From Welwitschia mirabilis (taxonomy: Eukaryota > Gnetophyta > Gnetopsida > Welwitschiales), in contig JBOZIK010000001.1 of assembly GCA_051453625.1 (NCBI GenBank), positions 174,002,721-174,066,720 of the forward strand: a DNA stretch of 64,000 bases, given 5' to 3'. Positions 12,179 to 23,900 of the stretch are shown one piece after another (the first letter of the stretch is position 1; every line of letters starts with the position of its first letter). The position numbers and the translations under genes are program-made. The notes beneath the pieces were generated by a model, which worked only from the letters and a program-made list of their open reading frames with translations, made no database searches and had not been told where the DNA came from.

Positions 12179-12853
12179 TTGTCTAATATTACTATGTGTA
12201 GGACATGTAAGGGGTATAAGAATGGTGTAAAGATGTTCATAGATTTTGCGATTAACAATTCATTCAGTTCTAAAGCCANNNNNNNNNNNNNNNNNNNNNN
12301 NNNNNNNNNNNNNNNNNNNNNNNNNNNNNNNNNNNNNNNNNNNNNNNNNNNNNNNNNNNNNNNNNNNNNNNNNNNNNNATGTATGCATGCACATGTAGAT
12401 GTGTCATCAAACTAATCCTAGATTAAGGTTATCCATGATTAATTTAGCATTTGAAACATCTATCTTTCCATTATGTTATTTAGATTCTCGTATAATTGTA
12501 ATGGATTTTTCTCTTTCCTCTTAATGTCTTTATTGAGATGTAAAGAAGGATGCATTTGTCATGTTCATCTACAGCAATTTATCTTATGTTAAGACTATTA
12601 CAAAAATACATCATATGTCATTATCATATCCATCGTCATCATCTGATAGATCCATTTATGCAAGGAACAAGAGCTAGATGTTTATGAATAGGTATTACGT
12701 ATGCAATTACATTTAAATTTATTCCTATAGCTTTATAAATATTATGTACTTATTTTTCTAATATTACTATGTGTAGGACATGTAAGGGGTATGAGAATGA
12801 TGCAAAGATATTCATAGATTTTTTGATTAACAATTCATTTAGTTCTCAAGCCA
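11827..12853 (+). repeat. About 450-bp duplication across a 100-N gap, including the transposase N-terminus
   Basis: 11827-12278 and 12379-12853 are collinear with a few percent mismatch. Copy 2 has an extra stretch of about 24 bases near 12564. Both copies contain the start of the transposase reading frame (around CRTCKGY, with FIDF then INNSFSS). The gap lies exactly between the copies, which favours an assembly artefact. Confidence 0.8.
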
Positions 12854-15800
12854 TACTTTGTCCATGTATGAACTAATGCAACACTTGTTATCAATAACCA
12901 AATATTGTTTTTAAGCATCTTTTATGCAAAGGTATGAATCTTACATATATAATGTGGATTATGCTTGGGAAAGAATTAGAATAACACTATGAAAAATGTA
13001 GAGGCCCAAATATGATACAAGATGATCCTATTTCCATGGTGAAAGAAGTCTTTATGTTTTTTAATGATGGAGAGTAATCACATGAAGAACAAAACATCAT
13101 GGATTTCTCAAAATCTGATAACTTTAGTGGTGATTTCAAAAATGCAAAATATAATAGGTTAATCAAATAAGGTAAGGAGCCATTATACCCTAGTTTCATA
13201 AAATATATAAAGCTTTCTATGATTATCAAATTTCTTAGCATTAAAGAAATGGGTGGATGGTTAAATTCAACATTTTAAATGTTGCTTGATCTCTTACATG
13301 ACTCTTTTCTAGAAGGTAATACAATTCAAAGTTCTTATGATCAATTGAAAAGAACACTTAACTCTTTAGGCAGGAATGATAAAATACATGCATACCCTAA
13401 TGACTATGCATTATATTGAAAGAAGCATAAGAACAAAAATGAATGTCCTTAGTATGGTGCATCTAGATGGAAATAAAAGGGAGGTCCTACAGATAATAAA
13501 CTAGACAAAAGATTACCTACCAAAGTATTGCACTACTTTCCATTAATTCCAAGGCNNNNNNNNNNNNNNNNNNNNNNNNNNNNNNNNNNNNNNNNNNNNN
13601 NNNNNNNNNNNNNNNNNNNNNNNNNNNNNNNNNNNNNNNNNNNNNNNNNNNNNNNNNNNNNNNNNNNNNNNNNNNNNNNNNNNNNNNNNNNNNNNNNNNN
13701 NNNNNNNNNNNNNNNNNNNNNNNNNNNNNNNNNNNNNNNNNNNNNNNNNNNNNNNNNNNNNNNNNNNNNNNNNNNNNNNNNNNNNNNNNNNNNNNNNNNN
13801 NNNNNNNNNNNNNNNNNNNNNNNNNNNNNNNNNNNNNNNNNNNNNNNNNNNNNNNNNNNNNNNNNNNNNNNNNNNNNNNNNNNNNNNNNNNNNNNNNNNN
13901 NNNNNNNNNNNNNNNNNNNNNNNNNNNNNNNNNNNNNNNNNNNNNNNNNNNNNNNNNNNNNNNNNNNNNNNNNNNNNNNNNNNNNNNNNNNNNNNNNNNN
14001 NNNNNNNNNNNNNNNNNNNNNNNNNNNNNNNNNNNNNNNNNNNNNNNNNNNNNNNNNNNNNNNNNNNNNNNNNNNNNNNNNNNNNNNNNNNNNNNNNNNN
14101 NNNNNNNNNNNNNNNNNNNNNNNNNNNNNNNNNNNNNNNNNNNNNNNNNNNNNNNNNNNNNNNNNNNNNNNNNNNNNNNNNNNNNNNNNNNNNNNNNNNN
14201 NNNNNNNNNNNNNNNNNNNNNNNNNNNNNGTAGTAAATAAATTATTTTCTAGATTGAGAATGTGGATTTTACTTGGGGGAAGTGCATTTCTAAACATCAG
14301 AAAAAAAAGAAAAAGAATGCCAAAACATGGAAAGCAAGAAAACTAGTTAAGTTCATTCTAGCTAGTAATTTTATAAGATCACATAGCAAATGCAAGAAAG
14401 TCATTTTAGATGGGGAATAGCATAGCAAAAGATGGAAAAAGAGATCAATGTTATTTAATCTCCCATATTAGAAGGTAATAAAAGTTTATAAAATATTTTA
14501 GTAATAAGTTATTTTTCTATCTTATGATTTTATTTCATACCTTTTTCATTGTTAACATATACATAAGAACATGACGTTTGACATAATTTGGATGTTATGC
14601 ATATTGAAAATATGTTGTGAAATCTTCCTAAGCACTATCCTTAATATAAGAGAAAAATAAAAGGATAATCTTGAAGCATGACTTGATCTAAAATAGCTAG
14701 GTATCAAAGATAAGCTTTTACTTATTATGTTGAATGATGGTAAAAAAAACATTCCTTCCACCTGCTATTTTTATGATGTTAGTACAAGAAAAGAAATCTT
14801 TTATCAAGATTTTATCAAAGCTAAAACTTCTAGATGGGTATGCATCAAATATTCATAGGTGGATCTTGCAAAAAAACATAGACTTTTTAGGCTTAAGAGT
14901 CATGACTACCATATCCTTTTGTAACTCATCCTTTCCATTGCTTTGTATAACTTACTTCCATCTAAGATGCACCCATCAATCATTCAAATGTGCTTATTCT
15001 TCAAGGAGATTTTTTATAAGAAAATTAATATAAAACTTTTGGAAGAACTAAAATCAAGAATTACTATCATACTTTGTTCCCTTAAGAGAATATTTCCTCT
15101 AGCTTTCTTCGATATCATGATGCATTTACCTATTAATTTAGTAAGGTAGGGTAGGTTCTGTGGCCCTGTGCAATATCGATGGATGTATCCTACAGAANNN
15201 NNNNNNNNNNNNNNNNNNNNNNNNNNNNNNNNNNNNNNNNNNNNNNNNNNNNNNNNNNNNNNNNNNNNNNNNNNNNNNNNNNNNNNNNNNNNNNNNNNNN
15301 NNNNNNNNNNNNNNNNNNNNNNNNNNNNNNNNNNNNNNNNNNNNNNNNNNNNNNNNNNNNNNNNNNNNNNNNNNNNNNNNNNNNNNNNNNNNNNNNNNNN
15401 NNNNNNNNNNNNNNNNNNNNNNNNNNNNNNNNNNNNNNNNNNNNNNNNNNNNNNNNNNNNNNNNNNNNNNNNNNNNNNNNNNNNNNNNNNNNNNNNNNNN
15501 NNNNNNNNNNNNNNNNNNNNNNNNNNNNNNNNNNNNNNNNNNNNNNNNNNNNNNNNNNNNNNNNNNNNNNNNNNNNNNNNNNNNNNNNNNNNNNNNGCAT
15601 TCTTAATTATATTATATGTACAGTCAATACCTACAAGAAATTCATAGAGGCTTTTCAAGAATGACAAAGTCTTCATAGCTTCGAATGCATATAGATTACT
15701 TTATTACTTGATTTAAAGAACACGTAATGTATAAAACATTCTATATAAAGGTATTAATGGACATGCAATTTTAATATCTGCAATATGTATACCTATAAAT

Positions 15801-16733
15801 TTTTTTATGTTTCAGGTTTACAAGTTAAGAGAAAAAGGCATGCTTAATGAAGAACAAGAAAAATAAGTAAAATAATTGTCACATCCTCCAAGTAGACATG
15901 TACGAAGGTATAAGGGATACTTGATCAATGGGTATAGGTTTTATGTAAAGGAAAGAGATGCAGATTTAACATGTCAAAATAGTGGAATTTCTAAAATTGC
16001 TAGTACTTCATGTGTATCAAGTGCAAAGGATAACAATCCTATAANNNNNNNNNNNNNNNNNNNNNNNNNNNNNNNNNNNNNNNNNNNNNNNNNNNNNNNN
16101 NNNNNNNNNNNNNNNNNNNNNNNNNNNNNNNNNNNNNNNNNNNNGGTATAGGATTTATGTAAAGGAAAGAGATGCAGATTTAACATGTCAAAATAGTGGT
16201 TGCTAGTACTTCATGTGTATCAAGTGCAAAGGATAACAATCCTTTAAGTAAAAATGTAAAATATTATGGTGTCTTGAAAAACATAGTTGTATTAGATTAT
16301 AATTCTATATTCAATGTTGTGGTCTTCAAATGTAAATGTTTTGATGTTCTTCAATATGCTAACATCAAGAAGGATGAGTATGGTTTCATGATTTTTAATA
16401 CAAGTAAATACATTAGGAATAATCATGTATAGGATGAACCATTCATATTAGCTAGTTAGGCATCATAGGTTTTCTATGTAAGGGACATTGATGATCCTTC
16501 ATGGAGTATTATAGCATCATTTAATCTAAGGCATATTTATGATGAGAGTAAAAATGAAGAAGTGGAAGAGGATAGGGAAGATAATTTGACATACTTACAC
16601 TATAGGTATCTCCTTGATGAGAAGAATGATGCTGAAGTTGAAAACATGAAGTGGACTCAAACAAATTTAGATGGCACCATGATAGATGCTTTGAATTTAT
16701 AAGCTCCAAATCATTCATAGTATGCATGTTATA
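12765..16733 (+). pseudogene. CACTA TNP2-type transposase, decayed
   Basis: This was the transposase that cuts the element out at its CACTA ends in the nucleus. Domains follow the family order. The N-terminal transposase-associated region (about 12767-12960) has FIDF and CPC. The TNP2 core shows KVLHYFPLIPR (13520-13554), then a 674-N gap, then KRWKKRSMLFNLPY (about 14430) and, after what looks like an intron, HNLDVMHIE (14584). The DUF4218 region (about 14800-15197) has DGYASNIHRW, ELKSRI and PVQYRWMYPTE. After a 399-N gap, a splice acceptor (TTTCAG at 15815) precedes the DUF4216 region (about 15890-16500) with RRYKGYLINGYRF, YYGVLK, VVVFKC, DEYGFMIF and VFYVRD. More than ten in-frame stops and several frameshifts make it non-functional. 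The start codon is unclear. The gap at 16045-16144 has duplicated flanks. The family assignment is firm. Confidence 0.9.
15931..16244. repeat. About 110-bp duplication flanking a 100-N gap in the DUF4216 region
   Basis: 15931-16044 recurs at 16145-16244, with about 14 bases missing in the second copy. The duplicated part encodes the same peptide (CVSSAKDNNP). Probable unmerged contig ends. Confidence 0.8.
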
Positions 16734-17609
16734 AGAGAGTATATGTTTATGTACACTAAGAGTATTAAATAATTAATATATTTTTCATATCTATTATATG
16801 TTATGATATTGATTTAGGTTAATATTACATTTTGCTATGTTGTTAAAAGCAAAGATGACATTAGGGGTGGTGTGTAGTTATCTTTGTTTCCATTTTACTA
16901 GAGGTATGTTGAGCTAGTTGCTAAATTAATTTTTTATGCATCATAATATTTATTTTTACATAACTTTATAAAATTGATTTATGAAAACATAAAATGAAAT
17001 TGAAAATATAAGTGAGCAAGTAAAATTATATTGAATAATTTTGAAAAGCATTAGCATGTTCTTGATATTTTTTAAATAATCAATACATGCTAGTCTTAAT
17101 TGATTNNNNNNNNNNNNNNNNNNNNNNNNNNNNNNNNNNNNNNNNNNNNNNNNNNNNNNNNNNNNNNNNNNNNNNNNNNNNNNNNNNNNNNNNNNNNNNN
17201 NNNNNGATTTAATTATAGTAATTAATATAAACTTCTTGACATAGATTTATTTTTCTTTTAGGTATCTTCTAAGTTCAAACTTTTGCATTGCATATGTTAA
17301 TAATAAGAGCCTTCTTATGGATATAAGAAAAGGAGTAGGAATCGGGGACATCAAACCTTATAAAAATACATGATTTACCAATAGGCATATTACTTTATTA
17401 ATATATTTTACATGTACATGTATTAAAAATAAGTTTTATTTTATAATATCATTCAATCATAAATAGTTCTTTCTATTTAGGTTTTGAGAATGTTAATGAT
17501 TCTCCATGATAAGAGTAAAGAATATCTTATACTATTCTATGTAATAATAGAAAGATGTTTAAGAGTAGGCACTTCATTATTCTTTTTTAAAATTAATAGA
17601 TATTTTGTA
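16734..17609. other. Spacer between the two CACTA genes
   Basis: AT-rich, no gene seen. It includes a 100-N gap at 17106-17205 whose flanks are not duplicated. Confidence 0.5.
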
Positions 17610-18900
17610 ATGTGTAGGAGAAGGTGGTGCTAACTCCAATTCCATAAAAAGAGGGAAAGAAAAATGCCTTGATCTAGCCAAACTTTAGCCTAATAAGAAG
17701 ATACAATTGAGATGGAATGAGAAAGGCTAAGCAGTTGGTTCCAATAGAGAAAATTTATCATCCTACTTGGAGAAAATAGTAAGGGATAATAGAATTGCAC
17801 CAAAAAATTATAGGACTTGGAGGGCATTACTTGAGCATTTCAAAATTAATTTATGAGAGATGATCAAGGTATGTTATTATTTAATAATTATTACACACAT
17901 GTAACTTGTAATTATGACATTCCATTTTAACACCTGTTAAACATATAGCAAAAATCTAACATGTCTGAAGAGAATAAGAAATTTATATTTAAAAAGATAG
18001 ATTAGACAATGGCATGAAAAAAAAAATGAAGTAACAAGAAAGTTTAATGATGCTTACAATAATGATGCAAATAGGCTTGCACATGTTCTTGAGGTATTTC
18101 AACCACAACAATGGCAAGAGATGGTGGCATACTTTAGTTTAAGTGAATCGTAGGCATTTAAAACACATTTTAAGAGTTTTAACATAGAATGCATTCTAAA
18201 AGAATTGTTAAGATCCTTTTAACATTCAATTTTTCTATATGTTAATAGGAATTAAGACAAAGAAACAAAATATGAAAGAGGCAATAAGTTTTACATCATA
18301 TCAATGGACAAAACCTATGGAGCAAATAGAAGATGATATGGTATAGAGTGTTGAATTAATAAGAGAAAATGTTTTTTCAATGTGTTGTTTCTAATGTTAT
18401 AAATACCAATTGTTATAGAGCATTGAGATAGGTGACCTATTAGTAATAATATATTGTGCAAATGTATAGAAAAAGGCATACATTACGCCTTATGGGTCGG
18501 TAACTATACCAAAAGCTATTGAAATTATTGTAAGTATTAATTACTTACTTTATAATACTCTAAGAATACATTGTTTAAACAACTCCTATATTATTTAATA
18601 TAGGAGAAAGTAAATAAAGTGATTAAAGAGGATCCAACTAGCATGTCAACTACTAGAGTGATTATAGTGCACATGTGCTAGGTTCTAAGCATCTTGGTAG
18701 AGTTTGTGCTACCGGTGACTCTGTAATAATGAAAAGTTTCTTTCTAAAGAAAACACCTTCTATGAGCTCATATTAATTCATTCATAATTTAAATGTAATT
18801 CTAAAGGATAATAAGAAACTTGAAAGAAATTAGCAAGTCATAAAAGAAAAAATTTCAACAATTATAAATATGTTACATCAAACTAGTTCTGTGGTAAGAA
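17610..18900 (+). pseudogene. CACTA second gene, Transposase_24 (Ptta/En/Spm) type, decayed
   Basis: Plus-strand pieces match the plant Ptta/En/Spm protein encoded downstream of TNP2 in CACTA elements, thought to bind subterminal repeats. Visible in order: IQLRWNEKG near 17705, NRENLSSYLEKIVRDNR near 17740, KNYRTWRALLEHFKIN near 17800, then KEVTRKFNDAY near 18025, PQQWQEMVAYFSLSES near 18110, and HLGRVCATGDSVI near 18690. The last corresponds to the glycine-rich 'VRG.G' stretch of the family. Stops and intron-like AT-rich breaks separate the blocks, so exon limits are not defined. The order and position behind TNP2 support the assignment. Confidence 0.7.
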
Positions 18901-19624
18901 TGCAACTTTCTTTTTTGTAATGCCAATATAATTTTTATCATAAGCTAACATGATTTTTAACTTATAGAATGGAATTAGCTTGAACACACATTAATCTGAC
19001 AATGTGAATTCTCCCATGATACAAAACAATGACTTAATGAAGATAATAGAAAAATACATATTCTACTCTACAAACTTTAGTGAATAAAAAATAAATAAAT
19101 TCATTTATGACTTTTATANNNNNNNNNNTTGGGAAGTAAAGCTAGGAATGAGGAATTAAATATGAATTCTATTCTAAATACATCAAGTGATTTAAAGTAG
19201 ATTAATAGTAGAAAGATTTGAACATATATTACCTTATGTAAGTAATGGTTTAAGTTATTTATTACATCGCTAAAGTATTTCTTCTTTTTCCATGATGACA
19301 CTATGTCATCTTGTCAGTTGTTAGATATGTACAATAAAGTCATAGCAAAAGGAGTAATTATGGGAAAGGATTTCAAATTTATGCTTAATAATGAAAGATT
19401 AAAAAAAGCATTTCTTGCAGTTTTTGTGGAAGTAGTGAAAAATCCTTGAACATCATTAATATTATAAGAAAAGGACATGACCACATCAAAGGAGGCAAAA
19501 GAATAGGTTATTGCATGGCATTCACATTATATTAAGGAGGTAATTAAAGATCATTTTATTTTTAATTACTTAGATAGCATTCAAGTTTAACATTAATCAT
19601 TATGTTTATTAATCATATTATATT
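18901..19624 (+). other. Probable intron and coding remains of the second CACTA gene
   Basis: Between the recognisable blocks there is only AT-rich sequence with short open pieces, such as SKEAKE followed by VIAWHSHYI near 19490-19540. A 10-N gap lies at 19119-19128. Confidence 0.35.
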
Positions 19625-19852
19625 ATGGATGGATCACCAAAAGTATCATCAACATCATCATTGAATAAAGAATTCATTCTAAAGGATGGTCAATGCAATA
19701 CTATAGCTATTAGAAGAATACTTTTGGATAATCCTACATCATTAATTCAGCATGCACCACTTTGTAACCATGCTTACAAAGTTAAATTGAAAGTTACTGC
19801 AATTTCTAGTGGAGTTATTTTACAAGACAAGTTTTGCAATGACTCTTATTAG
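19625..19852 (+). pseudogene. C-terminal module of the second CACTA gene (DUF8039-like)
   Basis: A 75-codon open segment contains GQCNTIAIRRILLDNPTSL, followed by PLCNHAYKVKLKV. The pattern 'C...IA.......PTS.I...PL....KVK..V' resembles the C-terminal domain found after Transposase_24 in many CACTA second genes, where the usual form is 'VA.G.V...PT..IHG.PLG'. Its position fits. It is short and starts without a convincing initiator, so it is probably an exon remnant. Confidence 0.4.
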
Positions 19853-20124
19853 TGTTGGGGTTAATGACATTACATATTAACCAAAAAATATACTATATTC
19901 ATTTAATATTTTAAGTGATAGTGTACTGTTTGTTGAGAATTTATAAAACATTAAAACCATGCAAGATTTGTGTCTTGGATAATTATTAAATGTGAAGAAT
20001 TTCCTTTTTTTTTCCTTCCATAAATGCACTTATTTTATTCACAAATGTAACTCATAAGTATCGATGAATCCAATGCCCCATTTTGAAGGTTTCTTGTTAA
20101 AATCTTATTTGTTAATGTTTCACT

Positions 20125-20904
20125 TAAAATTAATGAAATCTAGTAATTGTAGGAAAATTTAATTTCCTAATTAGATGATAAATAGACTATAAGTATAAAT
20201 ACACTTATTTAGTATATGTTGAATACCATTTCATTTTCCCCTTCTACTGTCTATATGGAGGTACACTACCTCTTGATGTAACTTACTCTTAAAAAACATA
20301 TCTTTGTTTTTCACAGAGTGCAAGCATACTTTGTTTTTCTTATTTTCAAGTTTTAATGGCTCTTACATGTTTTTACATGTTAGCTAGTGTTTTATGTGTG
20401 AGTGGGAGCATCTGATTATAAGGGGACAAATGAATAACCATTTTTACATCTTTTAAATGCATGCNNNNNNNNNNNNNNNNNNNNNNNNNNNNNNNNNNNN
20501 NNNNNNNNNNNNNNNNNNNNNNNNNNNNNNNNNNNNNNNNNNNNNNNNNNNNNNNNNNNNNNNNTAAAATTAATGAAATCTAGTAATTGTAGGAAAATTT
20601 AATTTCCTAATTAGATGACAAATAGACTATAAGTATAAATACACTTATTTAGTATATGTTGAATACCATTTCATTTTCCCCTTCTATTTTCTATATGGAG
20701 GTACAGTACCTCTTGATGTAACTTACTCTTAAAAAACATATCTTTGTTTTTCACAGAGTGCAAGCATACTTCGTTTTTCTTATTTTCACATTTTAATGGC
20801 TCTTACATGTTTTTACATGTTAGCTAGTGTTTTATGTGTGAGTTGGAGCATCTGATTATAAGGAGACAAATGAATAACCATTTTTGCATCTTTTAAATGC
20901 ATGC
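20125..20904. repeat. 340-bp near-identical duplication across a 100-N gap, LTR- or promoter-like
   Basis: 20125-20464 and 20565-20904 differ at only about seven positions and directly flank the gap, so one copy is probably artefactual. The unit contains TATAAATA (20196 and 20636), as a promoter or small LTR would. No second LTR or primer site was found. Confidence 0.7.
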
Positions 20905-23900
20905 TACTAGAAAAAACTATAAAATGTATGTCGTATGTACATAAAATTTCTAAAGATGTTTATCATAACTAACTTGAGGTTATGTCCTATCAAGAAGAGC
21001 TTATAAACTCATACAACTATTTGACATAAAGCTTAAATGCTCTTTTTTAAGCACAAGCATTTTCAATATCATTGCATACAAATCATTACATGCTAGAACA
21101 AGCTTCGATCACTCAAAGACATTTTATGTTAGAATAACATATATAGTTCTCGCATTGGTCCATATTATTTTTGCTCTCATCTAATATAGGAAAGCTCTAA
21201 TTGTTTTGACTAATTTAAATTTCTAAGAGTATTTTTCTATTCAATCTTGAAGAATTTTCTATCCATTATTCATTGTAACTAATGTCACAGTTTGGTTTAC
21301 AGAGACCATGAAGTGTTAACTTTTAAGATTTTGGTAGAGCTGGATGAGAGAATGAAACTAGTAGAATCAAACATAGTTAGAAATAGCTCTATACATTACA
21401 AGGGTGCCCATTTGTTAAGTACAAATTAGAAATATGAGCAATAGCTTCTTAGGAGAAGTATTACTTAAGAGCTATTAGCTCCTCATGGTAGTCTTTGTTA
21501 TATTTAAGACTCAAATTTTTTATCTTACAATAATTTTTTCAAGAATTTTTTGAGTGGTGCATAATGAAATTTTAGGTAAAAGGATAAAATCAAGGAAAAT
21601 TACATAACTTTTCAACTATCTCATGGTTTCATGCTCATCTTACCGATATTAATAGTTCAAATGATCTAGATTATGTGCCATTAGATAGTGATTCATTTTC
21701 TACTTCACTCTTCTAATCAAGTAATCCTTAACTAATGTTTCCACTACCAGTATGTGCTTGTTCATTTCTTATACATGTAATGATCCATATCTATTATGTT
21801 TTTTAATTACAATAAGAATACTAATTATGTGAAAAATTCATATTTCTCTTCTAATCTCTAGGCTTGTTGAGTTTTATATACTATACTTTGATTCTAATAC
21901 TTACATTCTAATTTGGATTATTGTTGAATTAGTGGGTTTCTTCAGGCATACTAATTAGAAGATTGAACCCTTATTTCTTATTTGATAATAAAGAAAGCAT
22001 TACAATAAAATAATATGTAAATTAAAATTATTAATTTCACATATTTTGCTTCAGATTGCCTATGCAGTATGTTTGTGCTTTTCAACTGAACACTACACCT
22101 ATATATAATACCGGAAGAACATGCTAAGTCTTTATTAAGTAGGAGGGTTAATAATGCATAAGTTTTAATTTAGAGTTACCCTTAAAAATTAGCTTTGGGA
22201 TTTCTGCAAAAATGTGATATATTAGCTGATGATGAAACAAACTAGCTTTGGGATCATTTTTGACTTCCTCTTCTATATCAATATGTTTCAAGCCACTCAT
22301 TCATGTTGGCTTGGCATTTTCTGGTGAAGCCTCCTCATGTTGAACTTGAGCTAACTCTCCACCTAAACAATGCAAAAAAATGTGGTTTATAATAGTGCTA
22401 GTAGGTTTCAAAGAACTAGAATTCTAAATAAAAGTAGGTTTTACAATATTTTTCTTCATGAGATAAGTTTGCAATAAATAGTGTTTCAATTAAAGGGAGA
22501 AATATAGGGAGCATATTAAGGATTTATCATGCTTGACATGAGATATCTGCAAAAAAGTAATCTTTAATAACAATTCTTTTAACTTATTCTTATAACCATT
22601 GAATGGAATTCCCTGTGTTCCATTTATAGGGGGTCAATCTCATGATAGTCATGTATATCTTTATGAAAATTCAAGGGAGGGAGATAAAGAGTTATTCAAT
22701 GTATTTAAAATTAGAGAAGAAATGATCATTATAAGAGTTTACCTTTAATTAGAAATTCTTTTTAACTAGGTAGAATAGATTGTAATCCTAGAAGACCTAT
22801 AGACAGATCCTTAACGAAGTTCCTAAGGAAAAGGCACTTTCTTCTTATTACAAAAGATCTAGCATGTCAACCAATCAAGATAGATGCTGAGATGTAATTT
22901 CCTCACCATTGACATTACTCATGGCTGTCACCAACATCTATTTCTAGCTTCTAAAAAAGTAGTCTAACCATAAAAGCACATTGAGAAGAAGTCTTAACTA
23001 TGGATCTATGCTTTGTGATGTTAAAGAAGGGAGTTTGTGGGTAGGAGAGATGTGGTAGTGGGTATAACCCCCCTCTCTAGTAGAATAAAATCTCTTAATA
23101 TGTTCTAATTGCATAGGAGGAAGTCCCAAAAGGGCATGGTAATACCTTATTAAGATGTAAAGATCATCTTAGAATGGAATCCTTTCATCTGTGTACCAAG
23201 CTTCATTGCCTCTGTTCCTCCTTCCCTTAATGATAGCTCTACTATTATTATCCATGTAAGTCTTGTTAGAAGGCCTACTTCATAATCACCTTATTCATGG
23301 GCATCCTTCACTCTTATGAATAGCTCCCATTCTCCCTTGTAAATGCCTTTCTTTTTTTAAGAAGATTTTCCTTTCTATCCACTGATATTTTTACTTGTTC
23401 TTATCTACTTAACACCTCCAACCCCCTTGAGGCCTCATGGTCAACATGGTTTACACTGCATTAGTAATTGTATTAATGGTCTTTTCTAGATCAACTTGCA
23501 ATCTATTAAATGAACTAAAATTATAGGGAGGAAAGGGCTAGTCTGGAGATCAAACTTTGAAGTTTTATAGGTGTATTAACTGATGCTCCTACAAGTGGTT
23601 TTTCTATTGATGGACTATGAAAAATGATTTACCTCCTTTTATTTTTCTTGTAGTGAAGTCTTCCTAAATGATAAGAATCATGTTATCACAAAAAAATGTG
23701 ATAAGGGGTCTATTTTCATCAAAATAAGCTAGATTATGTATTGCTTAAGCAAGGGTATTCTGATGAAGAAAGAAGATACAAAATCTATCAAATGCTTCCA
23801 GGGATAATGATGTGTAAAATTTAACTGGTGTAAAACACAAAGCATGAACAACTCCAATAAGCAGGAGGAGTGATAGTAGAGGAGAAGTAAAAGAATGAAG

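Noticed and set aside
11827-12853. True tandem duplication of the transposase 5' end as a biological event
   Set aside because: The duplication is centred on a default 100-N gap, like six others in the window. An assembly cause is simpler, although the 24-base indel leaves some doubt.
22790-23230. Minus-strand gene at about 23 kb
   Set aside because: There are some stop-poor pieces, but too many stops overall, no motif, and no start or splice structure. I kept it only as a remark.
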